From assembly GCA_014237965.1 (NCBI GenBank), contig JABABZ010000006.1, positions 1 to 35,455 on the forward strand: a stretch of 35,455 bases of DNA, written 5' to 3'. The notes under the pieces were generated by a model. The model had not been told where the DNA came from and did no database searches. It saw nothing but the letters and a program-made list of their open reading frames with translations. The DNA is from Phycisphaerales bacterium. Lineage in GTDB: Bacteria; Planctomycetota; Phycisphaerae; Phycisphaerales; SM1A02. Shown here in pieces: positions 10,901-17,917 of this stretch. The translations under genes were made by a program, and so were the position numbers. Position 1 is the first letter of the stretch. Each line of letters opens with the position of its first letter.

Positions 10901-11614
10901 TCGACGCTGTTCCTGGATGGCGTCGGGGACCCACTTCTGCATCCGCGATTCGATGAATTCATCGAGATCGCGATCGATGCGGGCGTGCGGGTGGTCTCGC
11001 TTCGAACGGATCTGGCGGTCTCCGAAGACGTCGTTGATCGCCTTCTCGCGACCCGGGTCGGTGTGGTCGAGGTGGACCTCGATGCCGAGACGGCGGAGAC
11101 GCATCGACTCCTGCACGGCCCCGGCCACTTCGAACGAGTGATCTCGAATCTCGAACGATTGATCGCGGGCCGGAGGCGACTCGGTCCTTCGGTCGATGCG
11201 CCGTTGCCCATCGAACTGGACTTCGCACTTCCCTGGATCGTGCCGAGGTGCGTCCGACGGGTCGAGAACATCGCGGAGATCCCCGAGTTCTTCGAGCGAT
11301 GGCGACGAAGACTGGGCGTGGCGGTGATCGACGGGCCGGTCCGGTGGCCGGAATCCTATGGGGTCGATCCGGACCCGCTCAGTCGCACCTGGCCTCCGGC
11401 GCGGTACGACGAGGCCGTGAACGCCACCCGGATGACGATTCTCGCGGATGGATCCGTTCCGTCCGCGGAGACCGACTTGTTCGGTTCGACGAGCGTGGGA
11501 ATGGTCGGCGAGCGTTCGCTCCAGGACCTGTGGCAGGAAGTGGTGCAGATTCGCCGTCGAGACTCCGACGGCCGTTCGGGAACATCCATCCCATTCCAGC
11601 CGGCGAGGTCCTGA
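7916..11614 (+). CDS. fusion protein: MAF-type (DUF115/MptE-like) nonulosonate glycosyltransferase + nucleotidyltransferase-like domain + cysteine-less radical SAM/SPASM-like domain
   Basis: N-terminus: LGIVVSAGPSLRRNLPLLAAPGVRDRCVIVATQTTLKPLLAAGVAPHFVTALDYHP (DUF115 motif). Middle: ATVIAVVPVDPAFGGTGVSR...DADAALLVGPDWSLLP. C-terminus: FLRVELTTGRVGVHAGTPH...LDGVGDPLLHPRFDEFIEIAIDAGVRV...MTILADGSVPSAETDLFG...SLQDLW. GAGGAGG-type RBS just upstream. Confidence 0.8.
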   Translation: MGMTTSKTHERPGSSSIPSSSSSRLEANLSALGPQNHAAAEAIRSSADLPIELETAEDGRLTGVWQGRRLASARRPGEETARLIGDIDYRESACIVVAGFGLGDHVEAIARRLGRTGVLLVLETDTALLKAVMSRFDLTDWFNRSRLLLRVDENDAAGLALGLRGFESILMLGTSIIEHPPSRSRLSDATAVFTRSLVDITATARTSIYTALTRCSSTIENQLANLDRYAIGSGIDELAGIAAGRLGIVVSAGPSLRRNLPLLAAPGVRDRCVIVATQTTLKPLLAAGVAPHFVTALDYHPISRRFYEGIDPVAVENTELIIDSKVHRAVPEAWPGRIRCIPSPELDQFLGPLADGHPPLEASATVAHLAYVLARHLGCDPVALIGQDLGFTDGLYYAPGTAIHDVWLPELNAFNTIETMEWERIVRHRTHLAEREDVHGRRIFTDAQMLNYLQLFEMRFTADVASGLTVIDATEGGVRKAGADARTLADTLATHAGSEREAVHLPRASEADPTRRPALMKRLEGLATEIKEVSKASDETLEILRSMLAAQRDERRMNRLFDRLATMQELVAERESARKIIDIINQVGVYKRMRADRRIELSTDLEPHEKQRAEIERDIVNVEWTRDASNLLVDLIDRTGESIRTGEFVEPAQDLTVIERTAGIQPADTSEATVIAVVPVDPAFGGTGVSRSLGSNLADRSVFRRTLERLGTATGIKAIVLLVPDDFDVEDAFDPTQVGLPVEIHRCGARVFGPEHEAIRVARAVAPTSWRGGIHGLTAFDEVLAPGPTAEVMEELDADAALLVGPDWSLLPITGRGGVDELVQRFSERPKSPYVFAQGPPGLAAMIIGRSTVHAMANRRSRFATIGHLLGYRSERPQGDQIVGDLCVSTDPTVRSAIGRFTVDSPRQFMRIGRAIEPLVRDDRAVEPDAAELAVRMEHRIMTGPLLSPQFLRVELTTGRVGVHAGTPHAGEIQRAPMEESTFRRIVESLGKTGDSTLFLDGVGDPLLHPRFDEFIEIAIDAGVRVVSLRTDLAVSEDVVDRLLATRVGVVEVDLDAETAETHRLLHGPGHFERVISNLERLIAGRRRLGPSVDAPLPIELDFALPWIVPRCVRRVENIAEIPEFFERWRRRLGVAVIDGPVRWPESYGVDPDPLSRTWPPARYDEAVNATRMTILADGSVPSAETDLFGSTSVGMVGERSLQDLWQEVVQIRRRDSDGRSGTSIPFQPARS

Positions 11615-11677
11615 CATGGGTTCTTCCTCGTCCAGTCCTCCGGGACGATTCAGCGGTTCGCATCGAGGTCTTCAGGC

Positions 11678-12442
11678 ATGAACGACGACGGCATCAAGAA
11701 CAACTGGGATCGCATCGCCACCGCGGTGGTGCTCGGTCGGGCGGGAAGCAAGGGGCTGCCTCGGAAGCACGTCCGTCTGGTGGCAGGCGTCCCGATGATC
11801 GCTCGGAGCGTGGGGCATGCATTGGCCGCACGGTCGGTCGGGCGCGTCCTCTGTTCCACGGACGGTGAAGCGATCGCCAGTGCCGCTGCGGCGGTCGGCG
11901 CGGAGATCGTCGATCGCCCCGCGTCGCTCGCCGGCGACCTGGCGACGGTCGATTCCGCCGTTCGACAGGCGGTGGAAACCGTGGAAGACACGTCGGAGAT
12001 CGTGGTCATCCTCTACGGGAACATTCCGGTTCGACCTGCAGGTCTCATCGACCGAGCGGTGGCCCGACTCGTCGAGACCGATGCGGACAGCGTGCAGAGC
12101 TACTCTTCAGTCGGCAAGCACCATCCGTTCTGGACCTGCCGGGTCGACGACGAAGGACGCGTCGGCGCCTGGGAGGAGAACGATGTCTTCCGAAGGCAGG
12201 ATCTTCCGGCGGCGTACATCCCTGACGGCGGGGTCATCGCGGTGAAACGCGAATCCTTGTTCCAGATCGATCCGGCCCGGCCTCATGCCTTCCTCGGACT
12301 CGATCGCCGGGGCGTGCTCAACCCGCGTGGATCGGTGATCGACGTCGATGACGAGATCGACCTTCTCGTGGCGGAGGCGATTCTCCAACGCTCCCAGAGC
12401 GATCACGGAGTCGCCGAGGCCCGGTCCGGAGTGCATGCATGA
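11678..12442 (+). CDS. acylneuraminate cytidylyltransferase family protein (CMP-nonulosonate synthetase-like)
   Basis: AGSKGLPRKHVRLVAGVPMIARSVGHAL, VLCSTDGEAIASAAAAVGAEIVDRPASLAGD, C-terminal VIDVDDEIDLLVAEAIL; next to neuB/neuC-like genes. Confidence 0.85.
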   Translation: MNDDGIKNNWDRIATAVVLGRAGSKGLPRKHVRLVAGVPMIARSVGHALAARSVGRVLCSTDGEAIASAAAAVGAEIVDRPASLAGDLATVDSAVRQAVETVEDTSEIVVILYGNIPVRPAGLIDRAVARLVETDADSVQSYSSVGKHHPFWTCRVDDEGRVGAWEENDVFRRQDLPAAYIPDGGVIAVKRESLFQIDPARPHAFLGLDRRGVLNPRGSVIDVDDEIDLLVAEAILQRSQSDHGVAEARSGVHA

Positions 12443-13479
12443 TGCAGGCCCAACTCCGCATCGGCGAACGCTCGATCGGAGCGGCGTCACCGACCTACAT
12501 CATCGCGGAGATCGGCGTCAATCATGACGGCAGCGTCGAGCGCGGTCTCGAGTTGATCGATGCGGCGGCGGGAGCCGGGGTGGATGCCGTGAAGTTCCAG
12601 TGGTTCGAGGCCGACCGACTGGTGGGTGATCCGAATGCGGTCGCCGCCTATCAGCGCCGGTCGAAGATTGACGATCAGCGAGCCATGTTGCAGGGTCTCG
12701 AGATCGATGCGGCGGGAATGGAGCGATTCATCCAGGCGTCTCATGATGCCGGACTGGATGCGCTGGTGACCGTGTTCAGCGTCGAACTCGTGAGTGTCGC
12801 CAGATCACTCGCCTGGAATGCCTGGAAGACGGCATCGCCGGATCTCGTGCACCGACCGCTTCTTGAAGCGCTCGCCGAAGATGGGAGGCCGATGCTGGTC
12901 TCCACCGGCGCGGCCGATCTTGAAGAGGTCCGTCGCACCGATCAGTGGTTTCCCGAGGCACCCATCGCATTCCTGCATTGCGTCAGCGCCTATCCGACTC
13001 CGGAATCGGAAGCGTCACTCGGAGCGATCGGAAGCATCGCCGACGCGACAGGCCGTCCCGTCGGTTACAGCGATCACACGACTCTGGAGACCACCGGGGG
13101 GCTCGCGGTCGCCGCCGGCGCTCGCCTCCTCGAGAAGCATCTCACCTGGAATCGATCCGCCGAAGGCCCGGATCACGCGGTGAGTCTCGATCCGGAAGGT
13201 CTGACTCGGTTCGTCGACTTCAGCAGGAGGGCTCGGGAGGCGTTGGGAACTGGGGTCAAGAAGGCATCGACGATCGAATCCGATGTTCGAAGCGTGGCGC
13301 GACAGTCGGTGCGGGCGGCACGAGAACTCCGACCGGGTGTGGTGCTTGCGGCGAGCGATCTGGCCGTGAAGCGACCTGCCGACGGCCTTGAACCCTGGCG
13401 ACTGGACGAGATCGTGGGGCGGACCCTCCGAACGACCCTCGAACCGGATGCGCCGATCCGTGAAGAGGATCTCGCGTGA
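12439..13479 (+). CDS. N-acetylneuraminate synthase family protein (NeuB/LegI/PseI-type) with C-terminal SAF domain
   Basis: YIIAEIGVNHDGSVERGLELIDAAAGAGVDAVKFQWF, STGAADLEEV, LHCVSAYPTPESEASLGAI, VGYSDHTTLETTGGLAVAAGARLLEKHLTWNRSAEGPDHAVSLDPEGL; C-term SVRAARELRPGVVLAASDLAVKRPADGLEP (SAF/antifreeze-like). ATGA overlap with the upstream gene. Confidence 0.92.
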   Translation: MMQAQLRIGERSIGAASPTYIIAEIGVNHDGSVERGLELIDAAAGAGVDAVKFQWFEADRLVGDPNAVAAYQRRSKIDDQRAMLQGLEIDAAGMERFIQASHDAGLDALVTVFSVELVSVARSLAWNAWKTASPDLVHRPLLEALAEDGRPMLVSTGAADLEEVRRTDQWFPEAPIAFLHCVSAYPTPESEASLGAIGSIADATGRPVGYSDHTTLETTGGLAVAAGARLLEKHLTWNRSAEGPDHAVSLDPEGLTRFVDFSRRAREALGTGVKKASTIESDVRSVARQSVRAARELRPGVVLAASDLAVKRPADGLEPWRLDEIVGRTLRTTLEPDAPIREEDLA

Positions 13480-14588
13480 TGCGGAGGATCGCGGTGATCA
13501 CCGGCTCACGGGCGGACTTCGGACTGCTCCGAAGCACCATCGACGCCGTGGAGGCGCACCCGGATCTCGAGTTGCAGATCGTCGCGTCGGGCGCACATCT
13601 GCTTCCTCCCGATCGCACCATCGAGGAGGTGCGGTCTCAGGTCCGAGTCGACGCCGTCGTTGAAATGCAGAAGCCGGAGGTCTTCGGAAGATCCGCGGAT
13701 GCCGCCGCGCTCGGTCGCGGTGTGTCGGGATTCGCGGAGGTGTTCGATCGAATCGATCCGCAGGTGGTGTTGGTCCTCGGCGATCGAATCGAAGCCTTGG
13801 CGGCGGCGAGCGCGGCGAGCATCGGGGGTCGGACGCTGGCCCATGTGCACGGAGGCGATCGAGCCGAGGGTGTGGCGGACGAAGCGATGCGCCATGCGAT
13901 CACGAAGCTGGCACACCTCCATTTCGCCGCGACCGAGGAAAGCGGCGAGCGAATTCGCCGGTTGGGTGAGGCGCCGCCCACGGTGCACGTGGTCGGAAGT
14001 CCCGCGATCGATGGTCTCGAAGAGATGGCGTCACTGGACGACGCCCGTCATGCCGCCTGGGGAAGTCCGTCGGCCGTTCTCCTGATGCACGGCGCCGGGC
14101 AGTCTCCGGCGACCGAACGCCGGTGGGTGGAGGTCGCCCTCCAAGGGGTTCGGCGGCATGGTCCCGTCGCGGTTCTTCGGCCCAATCAGGACCCGGGAAG
14201 CGAATTCGTCGAGCAGGCGCTGATGGCCGTCGAGACGGATCCAGACATCGAAGTCATCGGTCATCTCGACCGTCCGTCGTTCATCGGGCTTCTTCGGCGA
14301 GCGGATGTTCTGGTCGGAAACTCGAGCGCGGGGCTCATCGAGGCCGCGGCGCTGGGATGTCCGGCGGTGAATCTCGGACCGCGTCAGGCGGGTCGCGAAC
14401 GTCCGGCTTCGGTCATCGAGGTCGATACCCCGGACGTCGATCGGATCGCGCGTGCAATCGAGGAAGCCGTCTCGGGAAGGACGTCGTGCGACCATCCGTA
14501 CGGGAGTGGTGGCGCCGGAGGTAGAATCGCCGCCGTGCTCGGTCAGTGGGCGATCGAAGGCCCGCCGCGCAAGCGGAACGCGTTCTGA
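13476..14588 (+). CDS. UDP-N-acetylglucosamine 2-epimerase (hydrolysing, NeuC/LegG-type)
   Basis: AVITGSRADFGLLRSTI, VLVLGDRIEALAAASAA, DEAMRHAITKLAHLHFAATEESGERIRRLGE, VGNSSAGLIEAAALGCPAVNLGPRQAGRERP. GTG at 13476 or ATG at 13479. Confidence 0.9.
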   Translation: MMRRIAVITGSRADFGLLRSTIDAVEAHPDLELQIVASGAHLLPPDRTIEEVRSQVRVDAVVEMQKPEVFGRSADAAALGRGVSGFAEVFDRIDPQVVLVLGDRIEALAAASAASIGGRTLAHVHGGDRAEGVADEAMRHAITKLAHLHFAATEESGERIRRLGEAPPTVHVVGSPAIDGLEEMASLDDARHAAWGSPSAVLLMHGAGQSPATERRWVEVALQGVRRHGPVAVLRPNQDPGSEFVEQALMAVETDPDIEVIGHLDRPSFIGLLRRADVLVGNSSAGLIEAAALGCPAVNLGPRQAGRERPASVIEVDTPDVDRIARAIEEAVSGRTSCDHPYGSGGAGGRIAAVLGQWAIEGPPRKRNAF

Positions 14589-14634
14589 ACAGACGGGCCC
14601 TCCGCCACCTTCGAACCCCTCCTGGACTTCCTTG

Positions 14635-15291
14635 ATGCGAGAGAATGCCGGATCCGTCACCTCCCGGACCGCCACGGTCGAACTGCCCCTGCTCGTGGAC
14701 ACTCCGGACGCTTGGGCGGAGGCGGCGCTTCGCGAGCCCTGCGCCCTCCTGAACGATCACGCCCATCTGGAGAAGAAAGCCGCTCAGAACGCGCTCGAGC
14801 TCCTGCACCGATGGCCGGAACCGACGCCTCCCGACAACTGGGTGGTGGCGATGACCGCAGTGGCCCGAGACGAGGTCGAGCACCTCGCACTCGTCGTCCG
14901 GCTTCTCTCCAGGCGGGGAGGGCGGCTGACCAAGTCGCATCGAAACGACTACGCGGCGGCGCTTCGTGGATTGATCCGTCGCGGTGGCGACGAGGAGACC
15001 ATCGATCGCCTGATGATCTCGGCGCTGATCGAGGCGAGATCCTGCGAGCGATTCGAGATCCTGTCACGAGTGGCGACGGACGAGGCCCTGGCCAAGGTGT
15101 ACAAGGCGCTTTGGGCGAGCGAGAAGGGGCACTATCTGTCCTTCATCGATCTGGCACGGCAGGTCGCCGCGCTCGAAGGCGATGACGAGGCGGCCGCGGT
15201 GGAGGATCGCTGGCAGTCGATGCTGGTGGAGGAGCGAACCATCATCATGAATCAGAAACCGGGTCCACGGATGCACTCCTGGGTGGTCTGA
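14635..15291 (+). CDS. miaE: tRNA-(ms[2]io[6]A)-hydroxylase MiaE-like diiron protein
   Basis: LLNDHAHLEKKAAQNALELL, MTAVARDEVEHLALVVRLLSRRG, SALIEARSCERFEIL, LWASEKGHYLSFIDLA: spacing of ferritin-like diiron Glu/His ligands typical of MiaE. Confidence 0.85.
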   Translation: MRENAGSVTSRTATVELPLLVDTPDAWAEAALREPCALLNDHAHLEKKAAQNALELLHRWPEPTPPDNWVVAMTAVARDEVEHLALVVRLLSRRGGRLTKSHRNDYAAALRGLIRRGGDEETIDRLMISALIEARSCERFEILSRVATDEALAKVYKALWASEKGHYLSFIDLARQVAALEGDDEAAAVEDRWQSMLVEERTIIMNQKPGPRMHSWVV

Positions 15292-15430
15292 GACTGTTCT
15301 CGGGCCTCGCACGCGTCGACGCGGACTCCCAGACCGATCAGTCCGAACCGATCGCGGGGGTTGGGGGTGCTCTGCGGGAAGAGCATGAAGGAGCCTCGTC
15401 TCCCGGCCGATTTTCTGAGGTCGGGGTGTG

Positions 15431-16369
15431 ATGAATTCGGCTCCTGAGGCCGAGGCGGACCACGACGAAGGAAAGCCCGACGAGGACTTCGAAATGGACC
15501 ATGGCATCCAGAACGACCGGAACGACGTGGCACTGGAAGCAGTGCGGAAAATCAGTCACATCGCCACGCTTCCCGAGGTGACGGTTCGAATCATCGAGCT
15601 CGTTGAAGACTCCTCGTCGAGCGCCCGTGATCTCCATGCCATGATCTCGAGCGATCCGGCGCTCACCGCTCGCATGCTCAAGGTGGTCAACTCGGCTTTC
15701 TACGGACTTCCGAGACAGATCGCCTCGATCAATCGGGCGGTGTCGCTCCTGGGCCTCAACGCGGTCAAGAACATCGCGGTGGCCGCGAGTCTGGCGAAGC
15801 TCTTCCGCGGGGGCGAACTCGGGCCCCATTTCGATGCCCACGACCTCTGGCTTCACTCCTGCGTCACGGCGAGCACGGCGAGAATCATCGCGAACTCGAA
15901 TCGAAAGAACGCCGTCGACGAGGCCTTCCTCGCCGGCCTCATCCACGATGTCGGGGTGCTCGTCGAGCTTCAGAGCGACCGTGCACGATTCGCGGAAGCC
16001 GTCGAGCGAGCCGCGGCCGGACGCGACCTCCGGGAGTGCGAACGGGAGTGTCTCGGGAACGATCACGAGGGATTCGGTGCGGCGCTGTGCGAACACTGGA
16101 AGTTTCCGTCGAGCCTGGTCTGGGCCGCGGGGCACCATCACGACCCCGTTTCGGTGCCGCCGGCCAATCGCGATCTGCCCATGATCGTTCATGTCGCGGA
16201 TCGAATCGCGGCCGAAGTCAGCGGCGGTTTCACGCTTGACCTGCAGGCGGGAGGGATCGCTCCGGAAGCGCTGGATTTCCTGGGGCTTGACGCGGCGAGC
16301 CTCGAGGCGATTCGGGTACAGGCCACCCTGGCTGCCCGTGAGGGTGGAGAAATGCTCGCTGCAGCCTGA
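15431..16369 (+). CDS. HDOD domain protein
   Basis: ISHIATLPEVTVRIIELVEDSSSSARDLHAMISSDPALTARMLKVVNSAFYGLPRQIASINRAVSLLGLNAVKNIAV...FLAGLIHDVGVLV is a classic HDOD sequence. Confidence 0.93.
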   Translation: MNSAPEAEADHDEGKPDEDFEMDHGIQNDRNDVALEAVRKISHIATLPEVTVRIIELVEDSSSSARDLHAMISSDPALTARMLKVVNSAFYGLPRQIASINRAVSLLGLNAVKNIAVAASLAKLFRGGELGPHFDAHDLWLHSCVTASTARIIANSNRKNAVDEAFLAGLIHDVGVLVELQSDRARFAEAVERAAAGRDLRECERECLGNDHEGFGAALCEHWKFPSSLVWAAGHHHDPVSVPPANRDLPMIVHVADRIAAEVSGGFTLDLQAGGIAPEALDFLGLDAASLEAIRVQATLAAREGGEMLAAA

Positions 16370-16391
16370 GTTTCGCGGGCTTCGATTGGCG

Positions 16392-16411
16392 AGCCCGCCC
16401 ATCGGCGGGCT
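16392..16411. terminator. perfect inverted repeat; candidate terminator or mRNA-end hairpin downstream of the HDOD gene
   Basis: AGCCCGCC-CATC-GGCGGGCT: 8-bp perfect GC-rich stem with a 4-nt loop. No T-tract follows, so terminator function is uncertain. Confidence 0.4.
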
Positions 16412-16424
16412 ACCATTCGAGCAG

Positions 16425-17138
16425 ATGTCCTCCTATCGCGTCGATTTCGGAAAGCCCATCGCGCTCTTCCCGCTTCCGGGCGTGTCGCTTCTGCCGCACG
16501 GCGCGCAGCCTCTTCACATCTTCGAGCCTCGCTATCGCCAGATGGTCGAGCGATGTCTCGCCACCGGCAATGGTGATCTGGAAAGAGCGGATCCGATCGC
16601 GATGGCGGTGATCGACGAGCGCAAGGGTGTGGGAGCCGGCGAGGTGTCGTTGTGCGAGGCGGTGTGCGTGGGGCGGATCGCGAGAGTGGAACAGCTTCCG
16701 AGCGGACGTTTCAATCTTCTGCTTCACGGGCTGTGCCGGGCGCGGATCGACGAGCTCGATCCACCGGCGGACGAACGACTTCATCTTCGAGCCTGGCTCC
16801 GTCCGATCGAACCGGACTTTCAGTCCGCTCCGACGCTTCCGGAAGCGCGCCGGACGATTCGAAGCCTGCTCGGGAACACCCGTCTTCGCCGACTGGCGGC
16901 GGCCGGCATGGCGACGGAGTGGCTCGATCGCGACGATCTGCCGACGAGCGTGGTCCTCGACCTCATCGGATTCGCGGTGGTGCGGGACGAGGCGATCAGG
17001 TATCGCCTTCTCGAACAAGGCGACTGCCGACGCCGAGCGGAGACGGTGACCCGTGAGTTGAAGATGCTCGACCGACTGGTCGCGCAGGCCGATCTTCAGA
17101 ACCATGCGTCCTGGCCGAAGGGCCTGAGCTGGAATTGA
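16425..17138 (+). CDS. LON peptidase substrate-binding domain protein (stand-alone)
   Basis: IALFPLPGVSLLPHGAQPLHIFEPRYRQMVERCLA, VGRIARVEQLPSGRFNLLLHGLCRARI; no Lon ATPase or protease domain. Confidence 0.88.
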   Translation: MSSYRVDFGKPIALFPLPGVSLLPHGAQPLHIFEPRYRQMVERCLATGNGDLERADPIAMAVIDERKGVGAGEVSLCEAVCVGRIARVEQLPSGRFNLLLHGLCRARIDELDPPADERLHLRAWLRPIEPDFQSAPTLPEARRTIRSLLGNTRLRRLAAAGMATEWLDRDDLPTSVVLDLIGFAVVRDEAIRYRLLEQGDCRRRAETVTRELKMLDRLVAQADLQNHASWPKGLSWN

Positions 17139-17147
17139 TCGGACGAC

Positions 17148-17831
17148 TCACTTCCGCGGATCGGGCGAGTAGTCGAGCGCTTCGTTCCATCCGGCGACTC
17201 GTTCGGCGTGGACGTCGAGCAGGGGAGTGGGGTCGCCTTCGATGATGATCCGACGGAGAACGTCGTCTTTCATCAGGCCGATGACCACATCCTGTCCTTC
17301 CACGACTTCGCCGAAAATCGGATACTTGAACGTGTAACGCTCGCTCTGCGGCTTGGTCGTGACGAAGAACTCGTTGGTTCTCACCATGGCGGTCGGATCG
17401 TCACCGAGTCGGACCATCGCGACCATGCCGCCTCGATCGAATTTCAGATCCGCCGCGAACTCGGGGGCGATCGAGTATCCCGGGAAGTACCGCTCATTCT
17501 CGTCGTTGAACGGGTTTCCGACCTGCCTGATGACCCGTGAGTGTCGATAGAACGAGAGATCGTCGAAGTACCCGCGTTGCACGAGGTTCACGAAGTTGGC
17601 GCAGCTGATCGGCGCGCGATCCGGACGAAGCTTGAAACGAAAACTCCCGCGATCGGTCTCGACCGTCGCGAAGAGCGGACCCTGATCCTCCATGGTCGCC
17701 GGCGCAGAGGGTGTCACGGGCGTGGTCGAGGGATCGCCGCATCCCACGAGCAAGAGGAAGGCGGCGATCATGCCGAGTCGGGTGAAGCAGCGTCCGTGAA
17801 GTCCTGATGTGCGTGGCGTGCTGGGTGGCAT
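17148..17831 (-). CDS. cyclophilin-type peptidyl-prolyl cis-trans isomerase, lipoprotein
   Basis: LGMIAAFLLLVGCGDPS lipobox; FATVETDRGSFRFKLRPDRAPISCANFVNLVQRGYFDDLSFYRHSR...NEFFVTTKPQ...YPIFGEVVEGQDVV. Confidence 0.9.
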   Translation of the reverse strand: MPPSTPRTSGLHGRCFTRLGMIAAFLLLVGCGDPSTTPVTPSAPATMEDQGPLFATVETDRGSFRFKLRPDRAPISCANFVNLVQRGYFDDLSFYRHSRVIRQVGNPFNDENERYFPGYSIAPEFAADLKFDRGGMVAMVRLGDDPTAMVRTNEFFVTTKPQSERYTFKYPIFGEVVEGQDVVIGLMKDDVLRRIIIEGDPTPLLDVHAERVAGWNEALDYSPDPRK

Positions 17832-17917
17832 GAAGTCGATCCGGTGCGAGGGACACGAGGCGGACGGATTTCCAGGAAAGAAGTCACAGGATACGATCTG
17901 GATCGGAGGTGGACGCC

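Noticed and set aside
15252-15533. Small minus-strand ORF (93 aa) spanning the miaE-HDOD intergenic gap
   Set aside because: It overlaps both flanking genes, has no recognisable motif and no clear ribosome site; cannot be supported without conservation data.
17139-17147. Very short convergent intergenic gap between the LON-domain gene and the cyclophilin gene as a possible overlapping-transcript regulator
   Set aside because: Similarly short convergent gaps occur at 18725-18742 and 26370-26391, so this is the general compactness of the genome rather than a specific signal.
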